In this document: piece by piece, positions 1 through 7,093 of the stretch | How the letters are laid out: every line of letters begins with the position of its first letter | Position numbering within the stretch: the first letter of the stretch is position 1 | DNA from: Verrucomicrobiales bacterium | GTDB taxonomy: Bacteria > Verrucomicrobiota > Verrucomicrobiia > Verrucomicrobiales > DEV007 | NCBI GenBank assembly: GCA_007123695.1 | Contig: SLGN01000279.1 | Span: 1 to 8,075, forward strand | DNA: 8,075 nucleotides | Direction: 5' to 3' | Position numbers and translations under genes: made by a program | The notes under the pieces: generated by a model | Database searches by the model: none | The model's input: the letters and a program-made list of their open reading frames with translations, nothing else | What the model was told of the DNA's origin: nothing

Positions 1-1035
1 TATTACCACTGCATCTCGCGCGTCGTCGACCGACGCATTGTGTTCCATGCCTCGGAGAAGGAGGTGTTTCGGTCGATCCTGCGAAAGCTGGAGTGGTTCC
101 TCGGGGTGAATGTCGTCACCTACTGTCTGATGGGCAACCATTTTCACCTGCTGCTGGAGGTGCCGGACAGGGAGACAATGCCGAGGCTTGATTCGGAGAC
201 GCTGCTGGAGCTGCTGCCGTTGCTCTACGACGAAGTCGTGGTGGAGCAGGTTGCGAAGGAGCTGGAGGCAGCTCGGCGTTCGGGAAATCTGGGCTGTGAA
301 CGCCGCATTCTGGAGCGCTACGAGCGCAGGCGCTTCGATCTTTCGGTGTTCCTCAAGGAGCTGAAGCAGCGTGTCTCGATTTTCTTCAACCGCCGCAACG
401 ACCGGGTGGGGACGCTGTGGGAAGCACGCTTCAAAAGCGTGCTGCTGGAGGGAGGGGAGGAGACGCTGCGGACGGTGGCAGCCTACATCGACTTGAATCC
501 GGTGCGGGCGGGACTGGTGGAGCGCCCGGAGGACTACCGATGGAGCGGCTATGGGGAGGCCTGCGGCATGGGCAAGGGTGCGGAGAAGTCGAGGGCGGGG
601 CTGTTCTCGATCACTCGGGAGGGGTTGGAGAATGCCTCCGCTGGCGATGGGGCGGAAATGTCGGATCTGCCGGATTGGGTCGAGGTGCAGGCACGCTACC
701 GTCTGCTGCTCTATTCGGAAGGCCGGGAGCGAAAGCCCGAAGAGGCGAAGGGCGAAGGGGGGCGCGCGGGGATCGCGGCGGAGGAATGCGACCGCGTCAC
801 TGAGTCGAACGGGGCGTTGCCTTTGGCGGATGCGCTGCGGCGAAAGGTGCGCTATTTCAGCGATGGGGCGGTGATCGGGTCGGCGGACTTTGTCAACGCG
901 GTATTCGAGGGGCTGCAGGCCGAGGGCCGCACGGGGCCGAAACGGAAGAGCGGTGCGCGACAGATGAAGGGAGCCGACTTCGGGGATCTCTGCTCGCTAC
1001 GGGATCTGCGGGTTGACCCTGACGAACACGGCTGA
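1..1035 (+). CDS. REP-associated tyrosine transposase (RAYT, Y1/HUH family), 5' end outside window
   Basis: The reading frame is open from base 1, so the true start lies upstream; 344 residues are visible. It begins with YYHCISRV, the usual first strand of Y1 transposases. The HUH metal-binding motif is in GNHFHLLLEV (His codons at 139-141 and 145-147). The segment NRRNDRVGTLWEARFKS is followed by AAYIDLNPVRAGLV, whose Tyr (codon 484-486) matches the catalytic Tyr of E. coli RayT. Family members cut and rejoin single-stranded DNA at REP-type hairpins through a 5'-phosphotyrosine link. Between the HUH motif and the RNRRN-like helix there is an insert of about 60 charged residues (around visible residues 60-120). 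A C-terminal extension of about 170 residues includes LRRKVRYFSDGAVIGS, which I associate with verrucomicrobial relatives; its role is unknown to me. The catalytic core looks intact, so the gene may be active. It converges on the ceramidase-like gene with an 89-base gap. Confidence 0.93.
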   Translation, partial: YYHCISRVVDRRIVFHASEKEVFRSILRKLEWFLGVNVVTYCLMGNHFHLLLEVPDRETMPRLDSETLLELLPLLYDEVVVEQVAKELEAARRSGNLGCERRILERYERRRFDLSVFLKELKQRVSIFFNRRNDRVGTLWEARFKSVLLEGGEETLRTVAAYIDLNPVRAGLVERPEDYRWSGYGEACGMGKGAEKSRAGLFSITREGLENASAGDGAEMSDLPDWVEVQARYRLLLYSEGRERKPEEAKGEGGRAGIAAEECDRVTESNGALPLADALRRKVRYFSDGAVIGSADFVNAVFEGLQAEGRTGPKRKSGARQMKGADFGDLCSLRDLRVDPDEHG

Positions 1036-1124
1036 TGGATGGAGGTGACTGACTGTGGATCCCGTTGGCAGGATGCCACGGGGACCGGATAGGGCTGGTG
1101 CTGCGTGCCTCGTCGCGGGCACCC

Positions 1125-2555
1125 TTAGTTTTCGCCGATTCCGACCTGCGCCAGCATTTTATCGAGAACTTCGACAAGTTTTGTCGAGGCATCGACTTCA
1201 AGGTAGCTCGATCTCGCCCGCCAGGTCTCGTATCCGCCGAGGGCGTGGTGACGCGGCGTCGGCAGGTAGCCGTGGTAGGCGTTGGCAAGGGAAACGACGG
1301 TCGTGCCGGGGTGCTTTTCCTTGAACTCCAAACCGATCTCGACGAAGACTTCGACAGGCATCGCGGCGAGCCGCACCGCCCCGATCTTGACTACCTGCAC
1401 GGGAGCGGAGACTTCGTTGGGAAACTCCGCAAGCAGCACGGTCTCGCGTGCGTAGACCTGCTCGAGGGTCTCCATTCGCGGCGCCGTCGCCGATTCCGCC
1501 ATGGTCTTGCGGGCGTTCTCGACTTCCTCGGCGGTTGGTTTCCGGATCCGTAGGACCACCTCGTGGTGGGCGGCCGCGAGCGGGGCGAAGTCCTGCCAAT
1601 CCAGCCCAGCGTATATCCGGGCAACTTCGTCGGCGACGTCTCCGGCGACCCGCTCGATCTGTCCATAGGGCGGCAGGCGTTCCGGATTGCCGAGGACATC
1701 GACGTTGTTGATGTCGCCGCTCGCCCCGTTGGAGATCATGCCGACGAAGGCGGGGAGTCCGCCCCCCGCTCCGATGCGGTCTGCGATCTGTCTGGCGAAG
1801 GAGCCGAAGTAGTCGGCGGAGATGTGGCCGGGACCGTTGCCGCCGACGTAGTGGAGGGCGTAGTTCGCGTAGAGGGCGATGGGGCTGCCGTCGGCGCGGC
1901 GCACGGCGAGAAAGGGCACTTCCGGATCGGTGGGGCCGGCCGGCCTCTCGACGAGCGGGTTGCCCACGCCGGGGTTGGTCCGCACCCGGTCGGTCGTGCC
2001 ACCGAGGGGAGTCTGCGGAATGCCGCCTTCCTTCATTTCATATCGGCGGTTGAAGACGTGCTGCGGGACCGAACCGACGCCCCAGGCGACTTGGGCGGGC
2101 TCGAGGTTCTGGGTGGCGCAGCGCACGGTGTCGGCGATGCGTCTGGCGACGAAGCGCTGGTAGAGCGGGTCGGAGTCGCTCTGCCCCACTGCCTGCATCG
2201 TGCCGCAGGAGTGCGAGTGCGTCGCCGACATCAGCAGATGCGAGGCCGGGAGTCCGGTCGTCTTCTCGATCATGGCCTTGGCCTCGTCGAAGATGTCGCG
2301 GCCGATCACGCAACTGTCGACGAGGACGAGGGCGATCCGCGAGCTGCCGTCGTCGAGGGCGAGGCATCGGACGAGTTGTGGATCATGGACGTGGGTCGCC
2401 TCACGGTCTTGAAAACCGCCGTTCATAGAGCTGCCGAGCGGTGCGGTGACGTCTCCGGTGGCGGCCCCCGCCAGGAAGACGGGCTTGGGGGCATCGTCGG
2501 CGTGCAGAGTGAGCGGCAGGAGGAGAATCAGGCAAAGGCGGCGGAGCGATTTCAT
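1125..2555 (-). CDS. Secreted neutral/alkaline ceramidase-like hydrolase
   Basis: The protein has 476 residues. I chose the ATG at 2555 because a signal peptide follows at once (MKSLRRLCLILLLPLTLHADD, cut probably near residue 19). The frame stays open upstream to 2957, but that stretch has no family features and overlaps the repeats and the RAYT fossil. Family marks in order: GAATGDVTAP (29-39), ATHSHSCG (111-118, probable zinc His 113 and 115), ALHYVGG (233-239, probable zinc His 235), SNGASGDINN (275-284), MPVEVFVEIG (399-408, probable ligand Glu 402) and ANAYHGYLPTP (424-434). These match the N-terminal domain of neutral ceramidases, zinc amidases acting on ceramide N-acyl bonds. However, the ceramidase nucleophile motif GDxSPN is replaced by GDINNV, and the usual C-terminal beta-sandwich domain of long ceramidases is absent. 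The substrate is therefore uncertain, and another periplasmic or extracellular amide or ester is possible. No Shine-Dalgarno precedes the ATG. The gene appears to stand alone between two RAYT copies. Confidence 0.88.
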   Translation of the reverse strand: MKSLRRLCLILLLPLTLHADDAPKPVFLAGAATGDVTAPLGSSMNGGFQDREATHVHDPQLVRCLALDDGSSRIALVLVDSCVIGRDIFDEAKAMIEKTTGLPASHLLMSATHSHSCGTMQAVGQSDSDPLYQRFVARRIADTVRCATQNLEPAQVAWGVGSVPQHVFNRRYEMKEGGIPQTPLGGTTDRVRTNPGVGNPLVERPAGPTDPEVPFLAVRRADGSPIALYANYALHYVGGNGPGHISADYFGSFARQIADRIGAGGGLPAFVGMISNGASGDINNVDVLGNPERLPPYGQIERVAGDVADEVARIYAGLDWQDFAPLAAAHHEVVLRIRKPTAEEVENARKTMAESATAPRMETLEQVYARETVLLAEFPNEVSAPVQVVKIGAVRLAAMPVEVFVEIGLEFKEKHPGTTVVSLANAYHGYLPTPRHHALGGYETWRARSSYLEVDASTKLVEVLDKMLAQVGIGEN

Positions 2556-2771
2556 GTCGGGATTTGTTTGTAGCTCGTAGGAAATCCGTCGGGGAGGCCC
2601 GCAACTGTGGCGCGGCATTTCCCCGATGTCATGGGTTTCCCGTGGGCGGCGCTCATAATTTCGAGTGCCAGAGTTATTGATCGACGGGCCGAGGCCTCGC
2701 CCGTCGCCCCTCCGGGCTGCCCCGGCGGGCAGTCTATGAAGCCGCCGCCATCTCGGCGGCTCCATTGAATC
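2556..2771. other. Gene-free gap upstream of the ceramidase-like gene
   Basis: No reading frame here resembles a protein. The part nearest 2556 must hold the leader and probably the promoter of the minus-strand ceramidase-like gene. A modest AT-rich patch lies at about 2655-2680 (cataatttcg and gttattgatc), but I could not assign convincing -35 and -10 boxes. The right part (2682-2761) is filled by inverted repeats, listed separately. The gap ends where RAYT homology starts at 2772. Confidence 0.6.
2682..2761. repeat. Cluster of three inverted repeats, REP-like, beside the RAYT fossil
   Basis: Three hairpin-forming units sit within 80 bases. Unit 1 (2682-2706): arms CGACGGGC and GCCCGTCG enclose GAGG/CCTC, so 12 pairs form around one bulged C at 2690 and almost no loop. 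Unit 2 (2717-2732): CTGCCC and GGGCAG around CGGC; an alternative pairing CCGGG/CCCGG (2712-2725) overlaps it. Unit 3 (2740-2761): AGCCGCCG and CGGCGGCT, eight perfect pairs around CCATCT. None is followed by a T-run on either strand, so intrinsic terminators are unlikely. REP elements, the targets of RAYT enzymes, are short GC-rich imperfect hairpins, often in groups near the transposase gene, and the bulged stem of unit 1 fits that. I see no second copy in this window, so the REP identity is inference. Confidence 0.55.
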
Positions 2772-3146
2772 ATGTCCAACCACTTTCACCCGCTGCTGGA
2801 GGTTCCGGACCGGGAGGTTCCGGACCGGGAGGATCGGCAGCCGCTGGACGAGGTGGAGCTGCCGTAGGTGCTGCCGCTGCTCTACGTCGAGGAAACCGTC
2901 GAGGGAGTTCGGCTGGAGCTGGAACGTGCGTGCCTCGCGGGCAACGAGCGATGGCACAAGGAAATCCTCGACCGCTACGCGAAACGGAGCGGAAGCCTCG
3001 CCCGCTTGCTGCTGCTGTACGACGAGGGCCGGACGGTGACGGGCGACGCTCAGCGCGGCCAGCCGGGACGCCTCGGTATAGCGGCCGAGGCGGTCGACGC
3101 GGTGGTGAACTCGCGCCGGAAGATGCGATTTTCAACAGGCTTCTAA
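2772..3146 (+). pseudogene. Degenerate RAYT transposase remnant
   Basis: Translated in one frame, the stretch begins MSNHFHPLLEVPDRE, matching MGNHFHLLLEVPDRE of the intact transposase at 1-1035. An in-frame TAG follows at 2865-2867. After it come VLPLLYVEETVE and EILDRYAKRSGSLA, which match LLPLLYDEVVVE and RILERYERRRFDLS of the intact copy. The remnant then jumps to LLLLYDEGR and RLGIAAEAVD, which match RLLLYSEGR and RAGIAAEECD from the C-terminal extension, and ends with RRKMRFSTG against RRKVRYFSDG. So the N-terminal strand, about 118 residues including the catalytic-Tyr region YIDLNP, and a short piece before RRKMRF are all missing. A 15-bp in-frame tandem duplication is also present. 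It cannot encode an active transposase. Outside the HUH segment it differs much from the neighbour, so it probably derives from another RAYT lineage rather than a fresh copy. Its terminal TAA overlaps the aroE stop on the other strand. Confidence 0.88.
2801..2830 (+). repeat. 15-bp tandem duplication in the RAYT remnant
   Basis: The unit ggttccggaccggga occurs twice in direct contact (2801-2815 and 2816-2830). It duplicates the codons for VPDRE in frame; the intact RAYT has this segment once (about 160-174). It is a local slippage-type duplication, consistent with loss of selection on the remnant. Confidence 0.9.
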
Positions 3147-4084
3147 GCCGCCGCTGCGGCGAGGGCTCGCCTCATCTCCTCTACGGGCGCCTCGCGGTTG
3201 AACCAGAACTCGTAGGCGAGCACCCCCTGCCAAAGCAACATTCCGAGACCGTTGCAGGTCCTCGCTCCCTCGGCCTCGGCTTCGGCCATGAGACGGGTGC
3301 GCGGAGGCGAATAGACCATGTCGAAGACCAGGTGGTGAGGCTGGACGAGCCGCTGCGGCAGCACGTCGGGATCGGTCCGCTTCATCCCCAGCGAGCTTGC
3401 GTTGACGATCAGATCGACCTGGCCGAGTTCGCGCTCGAGGGCTCGCTCTTCCCAGGGAATGGCAACGAGACGGTCGGAGGGTCCGGCGAGCCGGTCGGCG
3501 TCGTGGAGGATCGCGGAGAGCTCGTTCGCGAGGGCCCTGGCCTTTTCCTCGGTGCGGTTGGCGAGGACGAGCCTCTCGCACCGGTCCATGGCGCACTGGA
3601 CGGCGGCGGCCCGGCCCGCCCCGCCGCCGGCGCCGAGCACGAGTACGCGAAGTTCGCCGAGGTCCATGGAAAAGGCCTCGCGCACGGCGCGGCGCAGCCC
3701 GGGACCGTCGGTGTTGTGCCCCACGACGGCGCCGTTCTCGAACGCCACCGTGTTGACGGCTCCGATGCGCCCGGCCACCTCGGTGGTCTCGTCGACGAGC
3801 TCGCGCACCGCCGCCTTGTGGGGAATGGTGGCGTTGAACCCGACGAATCCCGCCGCCTGCATCCGCTCGACGCCCTCGCTCAGTTCCTCGGGCGCGAGGC
3901 GGATGCGCACGTAGCAGAGGTCGATGCCGGCGGCGGCGAGGGCGGCGTTGTGCATCGCCGGAGAGAGGGAGTGGGCCACGGGATCGCCGATCACCGCGAG
4001 CCGCGCGGGACGCTCCAGATCGGACGTGGCGGCGGACCAGTCGCGCAGGTCCTCCAGGGTGTAGGCGTCTTTCGGCTCTGGCAT
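3143..4084 (-). CDS. aroE: Shikimate dehydrogenase (NADP+)
   Basis: AroE reduces 3-dehydroshikimate to shikimate with NADPH, the fourth step of the shikimate pathway, in the cytoplasm. The 313-residue product shows the full set of motifs: GDPVAHSLSPAMHN (33-46, shikimate-binding serines in SLS), NATIPHK (84-90, with the catalytic Lys 90), GAVNTV (108-113), GHNTDGPG (122-129, with the catalytic Asp 126), the NADP-binding glycine loop GAGGGAGRA (151-159), NRTEEKA (176-182, the adenosine-phosphate pocket of NADP-using forms), NASSLGMK (228-235) and CNGLGMLLWQG (277-287). It is somewhat longer than the usual 270-290 residues because of about 25 extra N-terminal residues before LAVIGDP. An internal start is possible, but no other Met or clear ribosome site favours one. 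It is the last gene of the minus-strand run, 76 bases after the TPR gene. Its TAG (3143-3145) overlaps the stop of the opposite-strand RAYT remnant. Confidence 0.97.
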   Translation of the reverse strand: MPEPKDAYTLEDLRDWSAATSDLERPARLAVIGDPVAHSLSPAMHNAALAAAGIDLCYVRIRLAPEELSEGVERMQAAGFVGFNATIPHKAAVRELVDETTEVAGRIGAVNTVAFENGAVVGHNTDGPGLRRAVREAFSMDLGELRVLVLGAGGGAGRAAAVQCAMDRCERLVLANRTEEKARALANELSAILHDADRLAGPSDRLVAIPWEERALERELGQVDLIVNASSLGMKRTDPDVLPQRLVQPHHLVFDMVYSPPRTRLMAEAEAEGARTCNGLGMLLWQGVLAYEFWFNREAPVEEMRRALAAAAA

Positions 4085-4160
4085 TTCGGAGATGGGATAC
4101 GGGGGAAAAGAACGGGGCTGCCGCCGCCCGGTCCGGCACCGCCGCGGGCGCGGACGGGAC

Positions 4161-6611
4161 TCAGCACTCGGGCGCGAGGGAGGCGGGGGGCACGTAGTCG
4201 GGAAACGCGGCGCTGAGCTGCTGGGTCAGTTCCTGGGCTTTGGGCTGGTTGCCGAGGCTGCGATAGGCGTCGATGGCCTTGGCGAGGGCCCGCGGGGTGA
4301 TTTCCGGATCGGTGAAAATCTGGCTGACGACGAGGTATTCCTTGGCCGCCTCCTCGAGATCGTCTTCGGCGGCTGAGATGTCGCCGAGCAGGATGCGGGC
4401 CTCGGCGTTGGTGCGCCCTTCCTTCTGCGAGCGCAGGCTCTCCTGCGCACTGTTGCGGGCGGCGTCGAATTCACGCAGGCAGAGCTGGGCCCGCCCCCGG
4501 TTCAGGTAGGCGGCGGCACGCTCGCTGGGTCTCTCGGTCTGCACGAGGAAATTGTCGTAGGCGACGATCGCCTCGGCGTGCTTCCGCAGCCGCGAGCGGG
4601 CGTCGGCGAGCAACTTCCAGACCGCGGCGGAGGTCCGCTCGGGATTCGCGTCGTCGGCGAGAGTGGAGAGGAAGAACTCGGCATCCTCGTATTCCTTGGC
4701 CTCGGCGAGCTTGCTGCCGAGGAATTCGAGGACCTGCTCGGGGATGGGCGGGCGTTTCGCATCGTCCTCGGCGGGGGCGTTCTCGAGGTAGTGGCGGGAC
4801 TCGGCGGCCAGCGCGGAAATGTCGTCGAGATGGTAGTGGGCGATGACGAGCCGCAGGGTGGCCTTGTCGTCGAGCGAGGGGTCGAGGCCGCGGGCCTTGT
4901 CCAGCTCGACGGCGGCTTCGGCGTATTCCTGCAAGTCGAAGTGGCCCACTCCGATCCAGTAGCGCGCCTCCCCGGCCCCCTTGGTGTCGGGGAACTTTTC
5001 GAGCAGCGTGCCGTAGGCCCCGATCATTTCCGGGATCTTGCGCTGATGGGCGTAGATCAGGGCGATCTGCTGCAGGGCGAATTCGAGTTCGGGCGCGTCG
5101 GGGTAGCGTTCCGCGAGGGCGAGGTAGTCGTCGAGGGCGAACTGGTGGTCTTCCTGCTCCTGGTAGGCCATGGCCCGCTTGGCGAGAGCGGAGGAGGCGA
5201 GGGCGCTGCGCGGATGCCGCTCGACGAAGCTGGACAGCGTCTGGATGCCCTCCTTGCGCTGTCCGCTCTCGATCTCCGACCAGCCCTGCTTGTATAGCCG
5301 CGCCTCGTGGAATTTCTCATCGACTTTTTCGGGCCGGACGCGGCGATAGGCGTTGGCGGCCTCTTTGTAGTGGCTCCTGGCGAACTCCGAGCCGGTGCCG
5401 CCGGCGGACCCTTCGGCCTGGGCGAAGTGCCATTCGCCGGCCATGAGCCAGGCCATGTCGATGTAGGGATTCGACGGAGCGTTCTTCGCCTGCCGCTCGG
5501 CGTAGATCTGGGCGGCGGTGGGCAGTCCCGGATCTTTCTGCTGGTGCAGGATCTGCAGCCTGCGGTAGCCCGCCTCGACGCCCTCGGGGCGGTCTCCGTA
5601 GCGCCCTTCGACGAGGGAGTAGAGGCGCAGGGCGGCTTCGTTGTCTCCCTTGATGCGGAAGGAATGGCCGACGACGAGCAACATCTTGGCCCTCGATTCG
5701 TCCGGCGGGGTGTAGCTGCCCGTGTTGTAGAGCGCGATGACGCGGTCGTGGTCGCCGCGGGTGAATGCGTTGAAGATCGCGCCGACCTGGGCGAGGGGCT
5801 TCCACGGGCTGTCGTTCGGGAACTTGAGGGCTTCGGAGAGCAGCGCCTCGCTGACTTCGGGCTGGCCGGCCTCGGCCGCCATGAGCCCGCCACGCACGAT
5901 GGCCTCCTCGCGGAAGGCGGGAGTCGAGGCGGTCTCGCCAAGGGTGCGAAAGCGCTCCAGCGACTTCTCGGTCTCCCCCATTTCGAAAAGGATGCGGGCG
6001 CTCTCGAGTAGGGACCGCTCGAGGAAGGGATTCTCGTCGGTGGTCTCCTCGGACATGACCTGCTCGAAATGGGCGAGCGCCTCCCGCCCCTGCCCGGTGA
6101 GCTGGAGGCAGCGGGCGTAGTAGAAGCGGGCCTGGAGCTTCGCCGCCGCTTCGACGAGTTCGTCTTTGGCGAGCTTGAAGTAGGCGAGGGCGTTGCGATG
6201 GTCCTTGTCGTTGAAGCGCAGCACTGCGAGCCGGTAGGCGGCCGAGCCGACGAAGGGGCCTTTGCGGTAGGTGTTGATCAGGTGATTGAAGGTGGCGACG
6301 GCGTCGGCGGTCTGCTCGACCTTCAAGTAGCACTCGCCGAGGCGGAACCAGGCGATCTGGAGATTGGGGCTGTTGGGCTGCTCGCGGATGAAGAGGGAAT
6401 ACTGCTGCGCGGCGAGTCCGAACTGCTCTTTGCTGTAGAGAAGATCGGCGTAGGAGAGGATCTCCTCGACGGGCCGGGGCTGGGCCGGAGTCTCCTGGGC
6501 GAGACCGACGGACGGGCGGGCCGCAAAAAGGAACAAAGCCGCAGCCAGCAGAAAGGCCGCCGCCGCGCGGGTCGGGCGGCCTGTCTGGGGCGGTCGGTCG
6601 GGGGCGGTCAT
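4161..6611 (-). CDS. Large periplasmic TPR-repeat protein, partner of ExbB/ExbD
   Basis: The 816-residue product starts with a basic stretch and a hydrophobic run (AAAAFLLAAALFLFAARPS, 16-34) ending near VGLAQ, a probable signal peptide cut around residue 38-39, so export to the periplasm is expected. The rest, from about residue 48 to the end, is almost wholly helical tetratricopeptide-type repeats. Examples are ADLLYSKEQFGLAAQQYSLF, IAWFRLGECYLKVEQTADAV, RYWIGVGHFDLQEYAEAAVE and AYLNRGRAQLCLREFDAARN. Such arrays serve as protein-protein scaffolds. No catalytic domain, lipobox or C-terminal membrane segment is visible. It lies 32 bases after exbD in the same direction, which suggests it works with that motor, as the much smaller TPR protein CpoB/YbgF works with Tol-Pal. 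BamD-like or outer-membrane-assembly roles are alternatives. The precise function is unknown to me. A plus-strand reading of the same region is only a GC-rich shadow. Confidence 0.9.
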   Translation of the reverse strand: MTAPDRPPQTGRPTRAAAAFLLAAALFLFAARPSVGLAQETPAQPRPVEEILSYADLLYSKEQFGLAAQQYSLFIREQPNSPNLQIAWFRLGECYLKVEQTADAVATFNHLINTYRKGPFVGSAAYRLAVLRFNDKDHRNALAYFKLAKDELVEAAAKLQARFYYARCLQLTGQGREALAHFEQVMSEETTDENPFLERSLLESARILFEMGETEKSLERFRTLGETASTPAFREEAIVRGGLMAAEAGQPEVSEALLSEALKFPNDSPWKPLAQVGAIFNAFTRGDHDRVIALYNTGSYTPPDESRAKMLLVVGHSFRIKGDNEAALRLYSLVEGRYGDRPEGVEAGYRRLQILHQQKDPGLPTAAQIYAERQAKNAPSNPYIDMAWLMAGEWHFAQAEGSAGGTGSEFARSHYKEAANAYRRVRPEKVDEKFHEARLYKQGWSEIESGQRKEGIQTLSSFVERHPRSALASSALAKRAMAYQEQEDHQFALDDYLALAERYPDAPELEFALQQIALIYAHQRKIPEMIGAYGTLLEKFPDTKGAGEARYWIGVGHFDLQEYAEAAVELDKARGLDPSLDDKATLRLVIAHYHLDDISALAAESRHYLENAPAEDDAKRPPIPEQVLEFLGSKLAEAKEYEDAEFFLSTLADDANPERTSAAVWKLLADARSRLRKHAEAIVAYDNFLVQTERPSERAAAYLNRGRAQLCLREFDAARNSAQESLRSQKEGRTNAEARILLGDISAAEDDLEEAAKEYLVVSQIFTDPEITPRALAKAIDAYRSLGNQPKAQELTQQLSAAFPDYVPPASLAPEC

Positions 6612-6643
6612 CGCTCGTGGGACGGATGTAGGGCGTCCTTACT

Positions 6644-7060
6644 TTACGGCTCGGGCCGCGTCGTGGCAAAGGCGACGTTCCAAATGCCCGCCTCCTTGAT
6701 CACGTCGAGCACGCTGACGATGGACTGGAAGCCGGCCTCGGAGGCGCCCCGCAGAATCACGGCCTGGTCGGGATAGGCCTCGGAGATGCTGGCGAGGCGG
6801 GCGAGCAGCTCCTCGGGCTCCATGACGAGCCCGTTGAGGACGATGGTGCCGTCCTCGCGGACGTTGATGATGATCTCGCCGGCCTGGCGGTCCTTGTTCT
6901 CGGCCTGCTCGGCGGCGGGCACGGAGATGTCCATGTCGCGCTCGAAGCGGGCGAACTGCCAGGTCACGATGAAGAAGATGAGAAGCTGGAAGACCACGTC
7001 GATCATCGGCGCGAGCTCGAGCTCGGCGTTCTGTCCCACGTTGATCTCCCGGAATTTCAT
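6644..7060 (-). CDS. exbD: ExbD/TolR-type biopolymer transport protein
   Basis: The 138-residue protein has the standard ExbD/TolR plan: a short cytoplasmic N-terminus (MKFREINVGQNAELELAP), one membrane helix at about 19-36 (MIDVVFQLLIFFIVTWQF) and a periplasmic domain (GEIIINVREDGTIVLNG, then DQAVILRGASEAGFQSIVSVLDVIKEAGI). Asp 21 in the helix corresponds to the proton-carrying Asp that is essential in E. coli ExbD and TolR. With ExbB it forms a proton-driven inner-membrane motor that moves a partner protein across the periplasm. The gene starts 33 bases after exbB ends and is followed 32 bases later by the TPR gene, typical of one transcript. No Shine-Dalgarno is seen before the ATG. Family membership is clear; whether it energises TonB-type uptake, envelope constriction or something else is not shown by the sequence. 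Confidence 0.94.
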   Translation of the reverse strand: MKFREINVGQNAELELAPMIDVVFQLLIFFIVTWQFARFERDMDISVPAAEQAENKDRQAGEIIINVREDGTIVLNGLVMEPEELLARLASISEAYPDQAVILRGASEAGFQSIVSVLDVIKEAGIWNVAFATTRPEP

Positions 7061-7093
7061 TTCGTCGGCGCGTTGCGGCGGGTCGTCCCCGGA

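Noticed and set aside
370..390. Apparent loss of the catalytic tyrosine in the intact RAYT (KQRVSIFFN where other Y1 proteins have a Tyr)
   Set aside because: In RayT the catalytic Tyr (Tyr 115 in E. coli) lies in the DYIYINP segment. Its counterpart here, AAYIDLNP, keeps the Tyr, so the enzyme is not a dead variant on this ground.
1036..1124. Bidirectional terminator between the convergent RAYT and ceramidase-like genes
   Set aside because: Only short stems are present (TGGCA/TGCCA at 1066-1078, and GTGCC/GGCAC nearby), without T-runs. That is too weak to call.
1563..2573. Long plus-strand open frame opposite the ceramidase-like gene
   Set aside because: The Gly/Val/Asp-rich translation is typical of the complement of a GC-rich gene. 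The minus strand has clear family motifs.
2682..2761. CRISPR array or intrinsic terminator
   Set aside because: The three hairpins differ in sequence, so there is no direct-repeat and spacer pattern, and no T-run follows any stem.
2556..2957. N-terminal extension of the ceramidase-like frame up to 2957
   Set aside because: The extension lies over the hairpins and the antisense of the RAYT remnant, is Arg-rich with no family features, and would bury the signal peptide 134 residues inside the protein.
2765..4216. Long plus-strand open frame across the RAYT remnant and aroE
   Set aside because: It is the wrong frame for the RAYT homology and antisense to a convincing aroE, with low-complexity Gly/Arg composition.
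5317..6669. 450-residue minus-strand frame overlapping the TPR gene
   Set aside because: The Arg/Pro-rich translation lacks repeats or motifs. The overlapping frame gives a signal peptide and regular TPR units.
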